Notes: generated from the letters alone by a model not told the origin. Positions 8,141 through 16,754 are shown, numbered from the stretch's first letter. The stretch is 21,116 nt of DNA from an uncultured Rikenellaceae bacterium (GCA_949284665.1 CASDWR010000094.1:1-21116), one strand, 5' to 3'. Numbers and translations: made by a program.

Positions 8141-8788
8141 ATGTCGAACGTTAAGAATGGAAACATGACGAAGAAACCTGTGGCGTATTATCTGAGCCGG
8201 GTGTTGTCGTATGCGATGCATCCGTTTCTGTTGCCATTGTATGCTGTTTTGCTGTTGTTCGAGACCCGGTTGATTCCGGTATACGTGGCCGACGGCATGA
8301 AACACTATCTGTTGGGACTGGTGGTATTGAATACGCTATTGATCCCTGCTGTTGCCGTCGGGTTAATGCGACTGTTCAGGTTGATTCCTGACCTGTCGTT
8401 GTCGAGGCGTCGGGATCGGATCCCCGTGCTTTTTATCGTTGCTCTTTGTGATGGAATATGCGGATGGTTGTTGAAAGATGTCGAAGGGGTGTTTCTTTTG
8501 CGTAAATTCGTTTTTGCGGCGATGGGGTGTGCAATATTCGCGTTCGGGGTGAATCTGCATTGGCAGGTGAGCCTGCACATGACAGCGGCGGGAGGAATGG
8601 TGGGTGTGCTGATGATTTTGCTTTTCGGCGGGTTCGACCTGTTGTCGATCCCGTTCTGCCTGACGGTCCTGCTATCGGGTGCGCTCGCATCGGCCCGACT
8701 CTATCTTGGGAAACATTCTCCCGCACAGACGGCAGTAGGATTCTTTGGTGGTATGGTCGTTTCGGTAGCGGTCATGCTTTTCCTGTGA
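8141..8788 (+). CDS. PAP2-like integral membrane protein
   Basis: 215 residues with about six hydrophobic segments (roughly 28-42, 55-78, 95-111, 122-139, 150-180 and 198-215). Three spaced motifs recall the PAP2 phosphatase signature K-x6-RP / PSGH / SR-x5-H-x3-D: LSRRRDRIP (88-95), WQVSLHMTAAGG (141-152, keeping the His), and SARLYLGKHSPAQTAVG (184-200, keeping Arg and His). The final Asp is replaced by Gln, so the enzyme would be divergent, and lipid or isoprenoid phosphate hydrolysis is only an inference. ATG 8141 is preferred because AGAGGGG lies upstream; ATG 8165 (residue 9) is an alternative. It follows rpoN by 55 bases and is probably co-transcribed with it, though no functional link to sigma-54 is evident. 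Confidence 0.75.
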   Translation: MSNVKNGNMTKKPVAYYLSRVLSYAMHPFLLPLYAVLLLFETRLIPVYVADGMKHYLLGLVVLNTLLIPAVAVGLMRLFRLIPDLSLSRRRDRIPVLFIVALCDGICGWLLKDVEGVFLLRKFVFAAMGCAIFAFGVNLHWQVSLHMTAAGGMVGVLMILLFGGFDLLSIPFCLTVLLSGALASARLYLGKHSPAQTAVGFFGGMVVSVAVMLFL

Positions 8789-8857
8789 TTTTCATAACTT
8801 GTTTTGCAGAGGTCTCCAGCGAGGTTTTTCCACTTACACATGGGGTTTCAGGTAACT

Positions 8858-8884
8858 TTTCGGAACAATTATTTTGTCCCGAAA
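8858..8884. repeat. 27-base inverted repeat upstream of the OPT transporter promoter
   Basis: TTTCGGAACAA (8858-8868), 5-nt loop TTATT, TTGTCCCGAAA (8874-8884): ten of eleven positions pair, with one A/C mismatch. No T run follows. It lies 70 bases past the PAP2-like stop and 25 bases before the candidate -7 element at 8910. It could be a 3'-end hairpin of the rpoN transcript or a regulator binding site for the peptide-uptake operon; the sequence does not decide. Confidence 0.6.
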
Positions 8885-8909
8885 GATTCCGATTTTGACG
8901 AAATAGTCG

Positions 8910-8917
8910 TATTTTTG
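8910..8917 (+). promoter_or_regulatory. Candidate -7 promoter element of the OPT-pepT operon
   Basis: TATTTTTG matches TAnnTTTG. No TTTG occurs at the standard distance upstream (the nearest is 12 nt away), so the -33 element is weak or absent and the promoter may need an activator. The leader to ATG 8944 would be about 20 nt. Confidence 0.5.
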
Positions 8918-8943
8918 GAACCCGATACACAAACAGATTGTCT

Positions 8944-10926
8944 ATGGAACAAAATCAAACCCAAAATTCATTGCCCGAGAACGCATATCGCGAACTTCGT
9001 CCGGGCGAAGAGTACAAACCGTTGATGCCGGCCGAAAGCAAACCCCGGGAGGTGACGCCTTATTCCGTGTCGTTCGGTATCCTGATGGCCATCATATTTT
9101 CTGCCGCTGCGGCATATCTGGGTCTGAAAGTGGGCCAGGTATTCGAAGCCGCCATACCGATTGCCATTATCGCTGTCGGTGTCGGTTCGATCAGCGGGAA
9201 GAAAAACATGCTCGGCCAGAATGTGATTATACAGTCTATCGGAGCCAGTTCGGGAGTAATTGTGGCCGGAGCGATCTTTACGCTGCCGGCACTCTACATA
9301 TTGGGACTCGAGGCCCAATTTTATCAGATTTTCCTCTCTTCGCTTTTCGGCGGCCTCCTCGGTATCGTTTTGCTGATCCCTTTCCGAAAATATTTTGTGA
9401 AAGACATGCATGGGAAATACCCTTTCCCCGAGGCTACGGCCACAACCGAAGTACTGGTGTCCGGTGAGAAAAAGGGTAATCAGGCTAAAGTTTTGGCGAT
9501 CAGTGGTTTGGTCGGAGGTCTATATGATTTTGTGGTCAGCACGTTCGGCTGGTGGACCGAATCGATTTCCACACGGGTTGCCGAATGGGGTACGGTGATG
9601 GCCGACAAGTTGAAACTGGTCTTCAAAATCAATACGGGTGCGGCGGTGCTTGGTCTCGGATATATCGTAGGCTTGAAATATGCAGCCTTTATTTGTGCCG
9701 GATCTTTTCTTGTTTGGTTTGTATTGATTCCGTTCCTGAGCTATTTTGCCGGTGGACAGACGATACCTATAGGTGAGGGTGTGACAACGCTTCTGGCCGA
9801 CATGTCACCCGAGGAGATATTCCAGAATTATGCCCGTCATATCGGTATCGGCGGTATCGCAATGGCAGGAATCATCGGCATTATCCGTTCGTCTGGCATC
9901 ATCCGACAGGCACTTGGTCTGGCAGTTTCTGAACTTAAAGGCAAGCGAGGCGGAGAATCGACCGAACGCACGCAGCGGGACATCCCGATGAAAACCATCT
10001 TGAGCGTACTGATCGCCACGTTGATTACGACGCTCGTATTTTTCCAGTTTGGGGTGTTGCACAACTGGTTGCATACGGTAATCGCCGTATTGATCGTCTT
10101 TGTCATATCGTTTCTCTTTACGACAGTGGCAGCCAATGCCATTGCCATTGTGGGTACGAATCCCGTATCGGGCATGACGTTGATGACATTGATTCTCACT
10201 TCGCTGATTCTGGTAAGTGCCGGCTTGAGCGGGACGAGCGGCATGACGGCTGCGATGATTATCGGAGGTGTCGTGTGTACGGCGCTGTCCATGGCCGGGG
10301 GGTTTATTACCGATCTGAAAATCGGATACTGGCTCGGGACTACACCCTCCAAGCAGGAGGGATGGAAATTCCTCGGAACGGCCGTTTCCGCAGCTACGGT
10401 AGCCGGGGTAATGATCGTGCTCAACAAAACGTATGGATTTACGGGTGAAGGCGCTCTGGTTGCTCCGCAGGCCAATGCAATGGCGGCGGTAATCAGACCT
10501 TTGATGGAGGGCGGTACGACTCCCTGGATGCTGTATGGGGCAGGAGCCGTATTGGCGTTGATTCTGACCATGATCGGTGTGCCTGCATTGGCGTTTGCTT
10601 TGGGAATGTTCATTCCGTTGGAACTGAATACACCGTTGCTGGTGGGAGGTTTGATAAGCTGGTATGTATCGACTCGCTCCAAAGAGGCGGACAAAAACAA
10701 GGCCCGTCATGACCGCGGTACGTTGATCGCATCCGGATTCATTGCCGGTGGTGCGTTGATGGGGGTGGTCAGCGCCCTGTTGAAATACCTCGGTGTGGAG
10801 GCGTTTGCCGCAAGTTGGAATACGTCCACCGGGGCGGAACTTCTTGCTCTGCTGGTTTATGTCATCCTGATCGGCTATTTCGTATGGGATTCGATGCGTG
10901 GAAGCAATAAGGAATATAAACAATAA
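8944..10926 (+). CDS. OPT-family oligopeptide transporter
   Basis: 660-residue inner-membrane permease of the OPT superfamily, proton-coupled importers of small peptides and, in some branches, metal chelates (family knowledge). A hydrophilic N-terminus of about 40 residues leads to a core with roughly 14-16 membrane segments. Family-type sequence includes PYSVSFGILMAIIFSAAAAYLGLKVGQ, GANVIIQS-like GQNVIIQSIGASSG, GKYPFPEATATTEVL, and SKQEGWKFLGTAVSAA. The frame is open to a TTG at 8938, but the ATG at 8944 is the natural start. pepT starts 13 bases after the stop, so the two are co-transcribed. Transport of peptides that PepT then trims is the simplest reading. Substrate range (peptides versus metal-chelate complexes) cannot be told from sequence alone. 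Confidence 0.9.
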   Translation: MEQNQTQNSLPENAYRELRPGEEYKPLMPAESKPREVTPYSVSFGILMAIIFSAAAAYLGLKVGQVFEAAIPIAIIAVGVGSISGKKNMLGQNVIIQSIGASSGVIVAGAIFTLPALYILGLEAQFYQIFLSSLFGGLLGIVLLIPFRKYFVKDMHGKYPFPEATATTEVLVSGEKKGNQAKVLAISGLVGGLYDFVVSTFGWWTESISTRVAEWGTVMADKLKLVFKINTGAAVLGLGYIVGLKYAAFICAGSFLVWFVLIPFLSYFAGGQTIPIGEGVTTLLADMSPEEIFQNYARHIGIGGIAMAGIIGIIRSSGIIRQALGLAVSELKGKRGGESTERTQRDIPMKTILSVLIATLITTLVFFQFGVLHNWLHTVIAVLIVFVISFLFTTVAANAIAIVGTNPVSGMTLMTLILTSLILVSAGLSGTSGMTAAMIIGGVVCTALSMAGGFITDLKIGYWLGTTPSKQEGWKFLGTAVSAATVAGVMIVLNKTYGFTGEGALVAPQANAMAAVIRPLMEGGTTPWMLYGAGAVLALILTMIGVPALAFALGMFIPLELNTPLLVGGLISWYVSTRSKEADKNKARHDRGTLIASGFIAGGALMGVVSALLKYLGVEAFAASWNTSTGAELLALLVYVILIGYFVWDSMRGSNKEYKQ

Positions 10927-10939
10927 ACCGGTTGGAATT

Positions 10940-12157
10940 ATGGAACTGAAAGAGCGATTTTTGAAATACGTGTCGTTCGATACGCAGAGCGACGAGAACA
11001 GTGAAAGTTTTCCTTCGACCGACAAGCAGTTGGTGTTGCTGGATTATCTGGCCGGCGAGATGCGCGAACTCGGTTTTACGGAGTTGGAGCGTGACGACCA
11101 CGGATATGTCATGGGTTCGGTCCCGGCCACTGAGGGTTTCGAGGACAAGCCGGTGATCGGATTCATCTCGCATGTGGATACAAGTCCCGACATGAACGGT
11201 GCAGATATCCATCCGCAGATTATCGAGCAGTATGATGGCGGCGACATCCGGTTGAACGATGCCCTGGTGATGTCGGTTGCCGATTTTCCTGAGTTGGCCT
11301 TTTACGCGGGGCATACCTTGATTACGACCGACGGGACTTCGCTATTGGGGGCGGATGACAAGGCCGGTATTGCCGAAATCATGACTGCAGCCGAATACTT
11401 CCTTTCCCATCCCGAGATCCCTCACGGCAAAATCCGTGTCGGTTTTACCCCTGACGAGGAGATCGGGCGCGGGGTCGATTATTTCGACGTGGGACGTTTC
11501 GGTGCCCGTTTTGCCTATACCGTCGATGGGGGTTTTGAAGGCGAACTGGAATATGAGAATTTCAACGCGGCCAGCGCCAAACTCGTCATTCAGGGACGCA
11601 ATATCCATCCGGGTTATGCAAAGGATAAGATGATCAATGCGTTGCAGGTCGCCTGCGAGGTCAATGCGATGTTGCCGGCGGTTCAGCGGCCCGAACATAC
11701 CGAGGGTTACGAAGGCTTTTATCACTTGGTCGGAATCGGCGGCGGGGTCGAAAGTGCCGAGATGAATTACATTATCCGCGATCATTCGCGTGTGAAATTC
11801 GAAGCCAAGAAACATTTTATCTCCGATGTTGTTGCATTCCTGAATGCGAAATATGGTGAGCAGGTTATTACTTTGACGCTCAAAGACCAGTATTACAACA
11901 TGCGCGAGATGGTGGAGCCTTATCCCGAGGTGATCGACAAAGCGATCGAGGCGATGAAACAGGCTGGTGTAGAACCGATAGTCCGACCTATCCGTGGAGG
12001 GACGGATGGTTCACGCCTTTCGTATATGGGGCTTCCGTGTCCGAACCTGTTTACGGGGGGAATGAACTTCCACGGGAAATACGAGTATTGTTCGTTGGAT
12101 ACGATGAGCCGGGCCGTGGAGACGATCGTCAATCTTGTAAAACTTTGGGCTGAATAA
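10940..12157 (+). CDS. pepT: Peptidase T (tripeptide aminopeptidase)
   Basis: Cytoplasmic M20B di-zinc aminopeptidase that removes the N-terminal residue from tripeptides. 405 residues, the usual length. Metal ligands and catalytic residues are all visible at positions nearly equal to those of E. coli PepT: H78 and D80 in FISHVDTS, D140 in LGADDKAG, E173/E174 in FTPDEEIGRG, D196 in TVDGGFEGELEYENFNAA, and H378 in GGMNFHGKYE. The tripeptide-selecting segment GGTDGSRLSYMGLPCPNLFTGG is present. The frame is open upstream into the transporter gene, but ATG 10940 gives the family N-terminus MELKERFLKYVSFDTQS. It lies 13 bases after the OPT gene in the same operon. Confidence 0.97.
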   Translation: MELKERFLKYVSFDTQSDENSESFPSTDKQLVLLDYLAGEMRELGFTELERDDHGYVMGSVPATEGFEDKPVIGFISHVDTSPDMNGADIHPQIIEQYDGGDIRLNDALVMSVADFPELAFYAGHTLITTDGTSLLGADDKAGIAEIMTAAEYFLSHPEIPHGKIRVGFTPDEEIGRGVDYFDVGRFGARFAYTVDGGFEGELEYENFNAASAKLVIQGRNIHPGYAKDKMINALQVACEVNAMLPAVQRPEHTEGYEGFYHLVGIGGGVESAEMNYIIRDHSRVKFEAKKHFISDVVAFLNAKYGEQVITLTLKDQYYNMREMVEPYPEVIDKAIEAMKQAGVEPIVRPIRGGTDGSRLSYMGLPCPNLFTGGMNFHGKYEYCSLDTMSRAVETIVNLVKLWAE

Positions 12158-12358
12158 CCCTTCCCCGGGGTACTGGACCGAATGGAATGTCCGGCAGGTG
12201 ATCCCGCGTGCGGACGAATGCGGGAAATACGATGTCGTAAGCCGGATGCCGGTATGGGAGACCCTGGTGTTTCGTTGTGCCCGGGAGTACTCGTAGCGAA
12301 CCGGAATGGATAAGTAGAATGATATAAACATATAAGGAGCAAGAGAAAGAAAAGTAAG
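12158..12358 (+). other. Gap between pepT and the C1B peptidase gene
   Basis: 201 bases with no gene. It contains a palindromic CCCCGGGG just after pepT and a weak hairpin, CCCGC (12203-12207) with GCGGG (12220-12224). There is no T run and no clear TAnnTTTG element. The last 30 bases are purine-rich, with AAGGAGC (12334-12340) about 20 bases before the ATG. The downstream gene may be served by read-through or by a promoter I cannot recognise. Confidence 0.4.
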
Positions 12359-13561
12359 ATGAAGAAGTTTTTGTTGTGTGTATTGTTTTTCCTGCCGTTT
12401 AACTTGTTTGGGCAGCCCAATGAAAAGAGCAGAAATAATCAGAAGGAGGAGTATCGGTTTACAGACGTGAAGGCTTTGGCCGCTACTCCGGTAAAGGATC
12501 AGAACAGCAGCGGCACGTGTTGGAGTTTTGCAGGGATCGCAATGATCGAAAGCGAGTTGCTTGCATCCGGCAAGGGGACATACGACCTGTCGGAGATGTG
12601 GATCGTAAGGCATTGCTATCATGAAAAAGCCATAAAGTTTGCCCGTATGCAGGGGAAGATCAATTTCGGCGGCGGGGGAGCTACGCATGATGTTTTCGAT
12701 GCGATCCGCAAATACGGGATCGTTCCGGAGGAAGTATATACCGGATTGCAGTACGGGACAGACAAGCATCAGCACGGAGAGTTGGATGCCGTTTTGGCCG
12801 CTTATATGAATGCTGTTATAACCAATCCGAACAAAAGTGAGTTGTCGACGAAATGGCTCGACGGTTTCGATGCGATTCTCGATGCCTACTTGGGCGAGTT
12901 ACCCGACACGTTCGTGTATGATGGGGTGGAATACACCCCCTTGAGTTTTGCCGAATCTTTGGGACTCGATATGGACGATTATGTCTCCTTTACCTCTTAT
13001 ACGCATCACCCGTTCTATACGAGGTTTGCGATCGAGGTGCCGGACAATTGGGCATGGGGACTCTCCTACAATGTGCCTCTCGAAGAGATGATGGCGTTGA
13101 TCGAAGCATCTATCGAAGCCGGTCATACGGTTGAGTGGGCAGCTGATGTGAGTGAATCCGGGTTTAAATATCGGAAGAGTTATGCGGTGGTTCCCCGCAT
13201 GCAAAGCGAATTCTTGAACAATACGGAAAAAGACAAGTGGGTGGCGCAGTCGGCGGAAAATCGCAGTATCGAAAAGAACCGGATCCCGGTCGAAGAGGCT
13301 GTAATAACGCAGGATATGCGACAAAAGGCCTTTGACAACTATCGGACTACCGATGATCACGGTATGCTCATTACGGGTATTGCGGTGGATCAGGAGGGCA
13401 ATCGTTTTTATAAGGTGAAGAATTCGTGGGGTGAGGGGTCGTCTACCGCCGGCGGATACTTCTATGCATCGGCTCCCTATGTAGCCTACAAGACGATGAA
13501 TATTGTTGTGAACAAGAGCGTTATACCCAAGGACCTGCGTAAAAAACTGGGATTGAAATAA
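12359..13561 (+). CDS. Secreted C1B cysteine peptidase (bleomycin hydrolase/PepC-like aminopeptidase)
   Basis: 400 residues. The N-terminus MKKFLLCVLFFLPFNLFGQ is a signal peptide cleaved near residue 18-19, so the protein acts outside the cytoplasm, unlike classical PepC. The papain-type active site is complete: oxyanion Gln48 and nucleophile Cys54 in DQNSSGTCWSF, His334 in DDHGMLITGIA, and Asn355 in KVKNSWGEG. The large insert between Cys and His and the C-terminal KKLGLK tail resemble the C1B family, whose C-terminus enters the active site and sets exopeptidase specificity. Here the chain ends in Lys; how that shapes cleavage is unknown. It lies 201 bases after pepT in the same direction and could feed peptides to the OPT transporter. 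Identification to family is secure, exact specificity is not. Confidence 0.92.
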   Translation: MKKFLLCVLFFLPFNLFGQPNEKSRNNQKEEYRFTDVKALAATPVKDQNSSGTCWSFAGIAMIESELLASGKGTYDLSEMWIVRHCYHEKAIKFARMQGKINFGGGGATHDVFDAIRKYGIVPEEVYTGLQYGTDKHQHGELDAVLAAYMNAVITNPNKSELSTKWLDGFDAILDAYLGELPDTFVYDGVEYTPLSFAESLGLDMDDYVSFTSYTHHPFYTRFAIEVPDNWAWGLSYNVPLEEMMALIEASIEAGHTVEWAADVSESGFKYRKSYAVVPRMQSEFLNNTEKDKWVAQSAENRSIEKNRIPVEEAVITQDMRQKAFDNYRTTDDHGMLITGIAVDQEGNRFYKVKNSWGEGSSTAGGYFYASAPYVAYKTMNIVVNKSVIPKDLRKKLGLK

Positions 13562-13927
13562 CCGGTTTCTCCGTTCGGACGGGGTCCCGTGGCAGGAAGG
13601 CCGTCTGATTCGGGCGGTGCATGCAGTTTGTGTCTTTGGACTTGGAGGATGTTGTCGTATGCCGAACGACGGGCCGGTATCCGAAGCGCTGAAGCCATGG
13701 CATGCAGGGAATACCGTACCTTGTGTATCCGACAGGCGGTATTACCGATAAATGGCGATGCGTGACTGTTGCAAGATTTCGTACCTTGCAACCGTTTCCG
13801 TTTGACCGGCCCGGAGATCGTTTCAACCGCCCGGTTGCATGCAGATCATGGAAAAGAGGAGGAAGAGAAGGAGAAGGGGCGCGCAGATGGGCGGGTCGTT
13901 GTCACGGAATGGATAAAAAGTAAAATT
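13562..13927 (+). promoter_or_regulatory. 366-base repeat-rich leader region upstream of feoAB
   Basis: No gene is supported here. The feoAB frame is open back to 13769, but that extension lacks FeoA-like sequence. I find no exact TAnnTTTG promoter. What stands out: GCATGCAG occurs three times (13619-13626, 13700-13707, 13837-13844); an 11-base palindrome CGGTATTACCG lies at 13737-13747; a 25-base inverted repeat lies at 13768-13792; and CGTACCTTG occurs twice (13715-13723, 13780-13788). A purine-rich stretch (about 13852-13880) precedes the gene. An iron- or redox-responsive control region is a reasonable inference given the downstream gene. Confidence 0.5.
13768..13792. repeat. Perfect 8-bp inverted repeat upstream of feoAB
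   Basis: GTTGCAAG (13768-13775), 9-nt spacer, CTTGCAAC (13785-13792). The arms match at all eight positions. It lies 136 bases before the feoAB ATG. It could be an operator for a dimeric regulator or a leader hairpin; there is no T run for termination. Confidence 0.65.
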
Positions 13928-16429
13928 ATGCGTTTATCGGATTTGCCGACCGGTGCGTCGGCTGTGATTATCAAGGTGCTCGGACATGGCGGTTTTCGAC
14001 GCCGTATCATGGAGATGGGGTTCGTGCGGGGCAAGGAAGTGACCGTACTGTTGAATGCTCCGTTGAAAGATCCGATAAAATACAAGGTGATGGGATATGA
14101 GGTCTCGTTGCGTCGCAGCGAGGCTTCCATGATCGAAGTGATGACCGAGGAGGAGGCCCGGACCCATCTTGAGGAGTTGCGTTCATGCGGAACGGTCGTT
14201 TCGGATTGCGTGGAAGATGCGATTACCTCACGATCGAAAGTGATTAATATCGCTTTGGTAGGCAATCCCAACAGTGGAAAGACCTCGTTGTTCAATGCAT
14301 TGTCGGGCGGTCACGAACATGTCGGCAATTACGGCGGAGTGACGGTGGATGCCAAATGCGGAAAATTCAAATACGGCGATTATCATTTCAATATTACCGA
14401 TCTTCCGGGAACATATGCCTTGTCACCATACTCCCCGGAGGAGATGTACGTCCGCAAGCACTTGATGGAAGAGATGCCGGATGTGGTCCTCAATGCGGTT
14501 GTGGCGTCCAATCTCGAACGGAATTTGTATCTTACGACGGAACTCATCGACATCAATCCGAAAATGGTGATTGCGCTGAACATGTACGATGAACTGCTTG
14601 CCAGCGGCGCAGCACTCGATTACGAACATTTGGGCGGTATGCTGGGAGTGCCGATGGTCCCGGTAGTCGCCCGTGACGGCCGCGGGCTTGACAAATTGCT
14701 CGACACGGTGATTGATGTTTACGAAAACCGCGACATGCGTGTACGGCACATCCATATTACACACTCCGCACCGATTGAAACCGAACTTGTTGCTTTGGCC
14801 GGCCGGATGAAAGAGTGCGACGACCTGCCGAAATCTTTCCCTCCACGGTATTGGGCGTTGAAATTGCTTGAGGGTGACAAGGAGGTGGAAAAAGTGCTGT
14901 CGTCGGTGGAGGGGTTCGATGAGTGGATCGAAAAACGCAATCGGGCCGTAGACCGAATCGAAAGGCAACTCGATGAGGATGTGGAAACCGCAGTCACTAA
15001 CGAAAAATATGGATTTATTTCCGGGGCCCTCAAAGAGACTTATACACAAGGTCGTAAAGAGCGGATCCGTACGACTGAAATTCTCGATACGCTGGTGACA
15101 CATCGATTGTTCGGTTTTCCGATCTTCCTGTTACTGATGTGGCTGATGTTTTGGGTTACATTTACACTCGGAACCTATCCGCAGGGGTGGTTGGAGGCTG
15201 GTATGGGTTGGTTTTCGGAAGTCGTGGGGAAGGCTTTGCCCGAGGGAGCGCTCAAGGATTTGCTCGTGGACGGCATCATCGGAGGCGTGGGGAGCGTACT
15301 TGTTTTCCTCCCGAATATCCTGATCCTGTATCTATGCATCTCATTTATGGAAGATTCGGGTTATATGGCGCGTGCAGCGTTCATTATGGACAAGGTAATG
15401 CACCGAATCGGATTGCATGGCAAGTCGTTCATCCCGTTGATTATGGGATTCGGTTGCAACGTACCGGCCATCATGGCTGCCCGGACCATCGAAAGCCGCA
15501 GCAGCCGGATCATCACAATTCTGATCAATCCTTTCATCTCATGCAGTGCCCGTTTGCCCGTTTACATCCTGTTGATCGGAACATTTTTCCCGTCTCATGC
15601 GGGATTGGTGCTGTTTTCGCTCTATTTGCTGGGAATTGTCGTGGCGGTTGTGACCGCGCGTGTCATGCGCAAGTTTATGTTTCGAACCGATGAGACCCCT
15701 TTCGTGATGGAACTTCCCCCGTACAGGATGCCCACTCTCAATGCTATATTGCGCCATGTGTGGGAAAAATGTGCCCAGTATCTCCAAAAAATCGGCGGAG
15801 TCATTCTTTTGGCCACGATCGTAATTTGGTTTTTGAGTTATTTTCCCAGACCGAAATACGAAATCCCCGACCGCCAGATATCCGTATCGACTGAAGTATG
15901 TGAGACACTCCGGACGGATGAAGCCGCCGGAGGGAAGGAGGAGTTTCGGGTAGAGTCGGGAGTCGGGATGGCAACCCCGGATCAGGCAATTCCCGAGACC
16001 GATTATGCCAACTCTTACCTGGGACATATCGGGCGTTTTTGCGAACCGGTGGTGAGACCGCTGGGATTGAACTGGAAGACGAGTGTGGCCTTATTGTCGG
16101 GGATGGCTGCGAAAGAGACGGTAGTAAGTACCCTCGGAGTCCTTTATCACGATACCGATGATCCCGGTGATGCCGATAGCATGCAAGAGTCGGATGGAGC
16201 GAATTCGGCTTTATCGGCGATTCTGAAGGCATCCGGGGATTTCGATGCCCGTTCGGCAGCTGCATTGTTGGTATTCGTGTTGCTCTATTTTCCGTGTATT
16301 GCTACGCTCGGGGCCATCTCCAACGAAACGGGAAGTTGGCGGTGGGCTGCAGGATCGATGGTTTACAATACGACGGTTGCATGGGTCCTGGCTTTTGCTG
16401 TCTATCATTTGGTCGGATTGTTCGTATAA
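13928..16429 (+). CDS. feoAB: Fused FeoA-FeoB ferrous iron transporter
   Basis: 833 residues from ATG 13928. Residues 1-75 form a FeoA SH3-like domain (MRLSDLPTGASAVI, GFRRRIMEMGFVRGKEV, GYEVSLRRSEASMIEV). Residues about 104-270 form the FeoB GTPase: G1 GNPNSGKTS (112-120), G2 Thr in NYGGVTVD, G3 DLPG (158-161), G4 NMYD (218-221). A helical linker follows, then the membrane domain (about 390-830) with the two gate motifs GFGCNVPAIMAARTIESR and INPFISCSARLPVY. A loop of about 50 polar residues (EVCETLRTDEAAGG region) lies between membrane segments near the end. The usual Asp in the VVDASNLERNL segment reads Val (AVVASNLERNL), a small oddity. The fusion is common in Bacteroidota. The small Cys-rich gene follows 5 bases later, and a strong terminator ends the operon. 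Confidence 0.96.
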   Translation: MRLSDLPTGASAVIIKVLGHGGFRRRIMEMGFVRGKEVTVLLNAPLKDPIKYKVMGYEVSLRRSEASMIEVMTEEEARTHLEELRSCGTVVSDCVEDAITSRSKVINIALVGNPNSGKTSLFNALSGGHEHVGNYGGVTVDAKCGKFKYGDYHFNITDLPGTYALSPYSPEEMYVRKHLMEEMPDVVLNAVVASNLERNLYLTTELIDINPKMVIALNMYDELLASGAALDYEHLGGMLGVPMVPVVARDGRGLDKLLDTVIDVYENRDMRVRHIHITHSAPIETELVALAGRMKECDDLPKSFPPRYWALKLLEGDKEVEKVLSSVEGFDEWIEKRNRAVDRIERQLDEDVETAVTNEKYGFISGALKETYTQGRKERIRTTEILDTLVTHRLFGFPIFLLLMWLMFWVTFTLGTYPQGWLEAGMGWFSEVVGKALPEGALKDLLVDGIIGGVGSVLVFLPNILILYLCISFMEDSGYMARAAFIMDKVMHRIGLHGKSFIPLIMGFGCNVPAIMAARTIESRSSRIITILINPFISCSARLPVYILLIGTFFPSHAGLVLFSLYLLGIVVAVVTARVMRKFMFRTDETPFVMELPPYRMPTLNAILRHVWEKCAQYLQKIGGVILLATIVIWFLSYFPRPKYEIPDRQISVSTEVCETLRTDEAAGGKEEFRVESGVGMATPDQAIPETDYANSYLGHIGRFCEPVVRPLGLNWKTSVALLSGMAAKETVVSTLGVLYHDTDDPGDADSMQESDGANSALSAILKASGDFDARSAAALLVFVLLYFPCIATLGAISNETGSWRWAAGSMVYNTTVAWVLAFAVYHLVGLFV

Positions 16430-16434
16430 ATGCG

Positions 16435-16638
16435 ATGCAGGATATAATTGTTTATTTGGTTGGAGTGGTTGTTCTAGCGGTGATTGTCCGTCGGGTTTGG
16501 CGTCGTCGTTTTTCGCCCGGTTGCGGTTGCGGGTGCCAGGGATGCGGCACAGGGAACCATGGACAAAACGGCACGGGAGCGTGTCCGTATCAAACGGATC
16601 GATCCAACCAGAAAACCGTAATAGGGAAGAGACGGTGA
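16435..16638 (+). CDS. FeoB-associated Cys-rich membrane protein
   Basis: 67 residues: one N-terminal membrane helix (MQDIIVYLVGVVVLAVIVRRVW), an Arg-rich stop-transfer stretch RRVWRRRF, then a Cys-rich tail (GCGCGCQGCGTG with a further Cys in GACPYQ; five Cys in all). This fits the family of small Cys-rich proteins encoded beside FeoB, whose exact role is not settled; metal handling or FeoB complex assembly is proposed. The ATG at 16435 lies 5 bases after the feoAB stop, so the two are tightly coupled. Another ATG at 16430 is in a different frame and gives nothing. Confidence 0.88.
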   Translation: MQDIIVYLVGVVVLAVIVRRVWRRRFSPGCGCGCQGCGTGNHGQNGTGACPYQTDRSNQKTVIGKRR

Positions 16639-16754
16639 GTTTGTATTGCTATGTCGAGGAGTTGCAGACAGTGTCCGCTATAGCGCCCGATTGGCAGCCT
16701 CGGTGTGCCGGGTGACCGGTATGGCAGAAATGATATTCCTTGTCGAGCCGCATG
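16639..16754. other. Short spacer between the feo operon and its terminator
   Basis: About 116 bases with no supported gene and no promoter motif that I can recognise. It is the 3' UTR of the feo operon. Confidence 0.4.

Noticed and set aside
9805..11025. 406-codon open frame on the minus strand opposite the OPT transporter gene
   Set aside because: Low-complexity, Arg/Gln/His-rich translation with no domain; it is antisense to a clear membrane protein and reflects codon bias of the real gene.
13769..13927. N-terminal extension of FeoAB by 53 residues
   Set aside because: FeoA domains begin with sequence like MRLSDLPTG; the extension is Glu/Lys/Arg-rich and overlaps the repeat-bearing leader.
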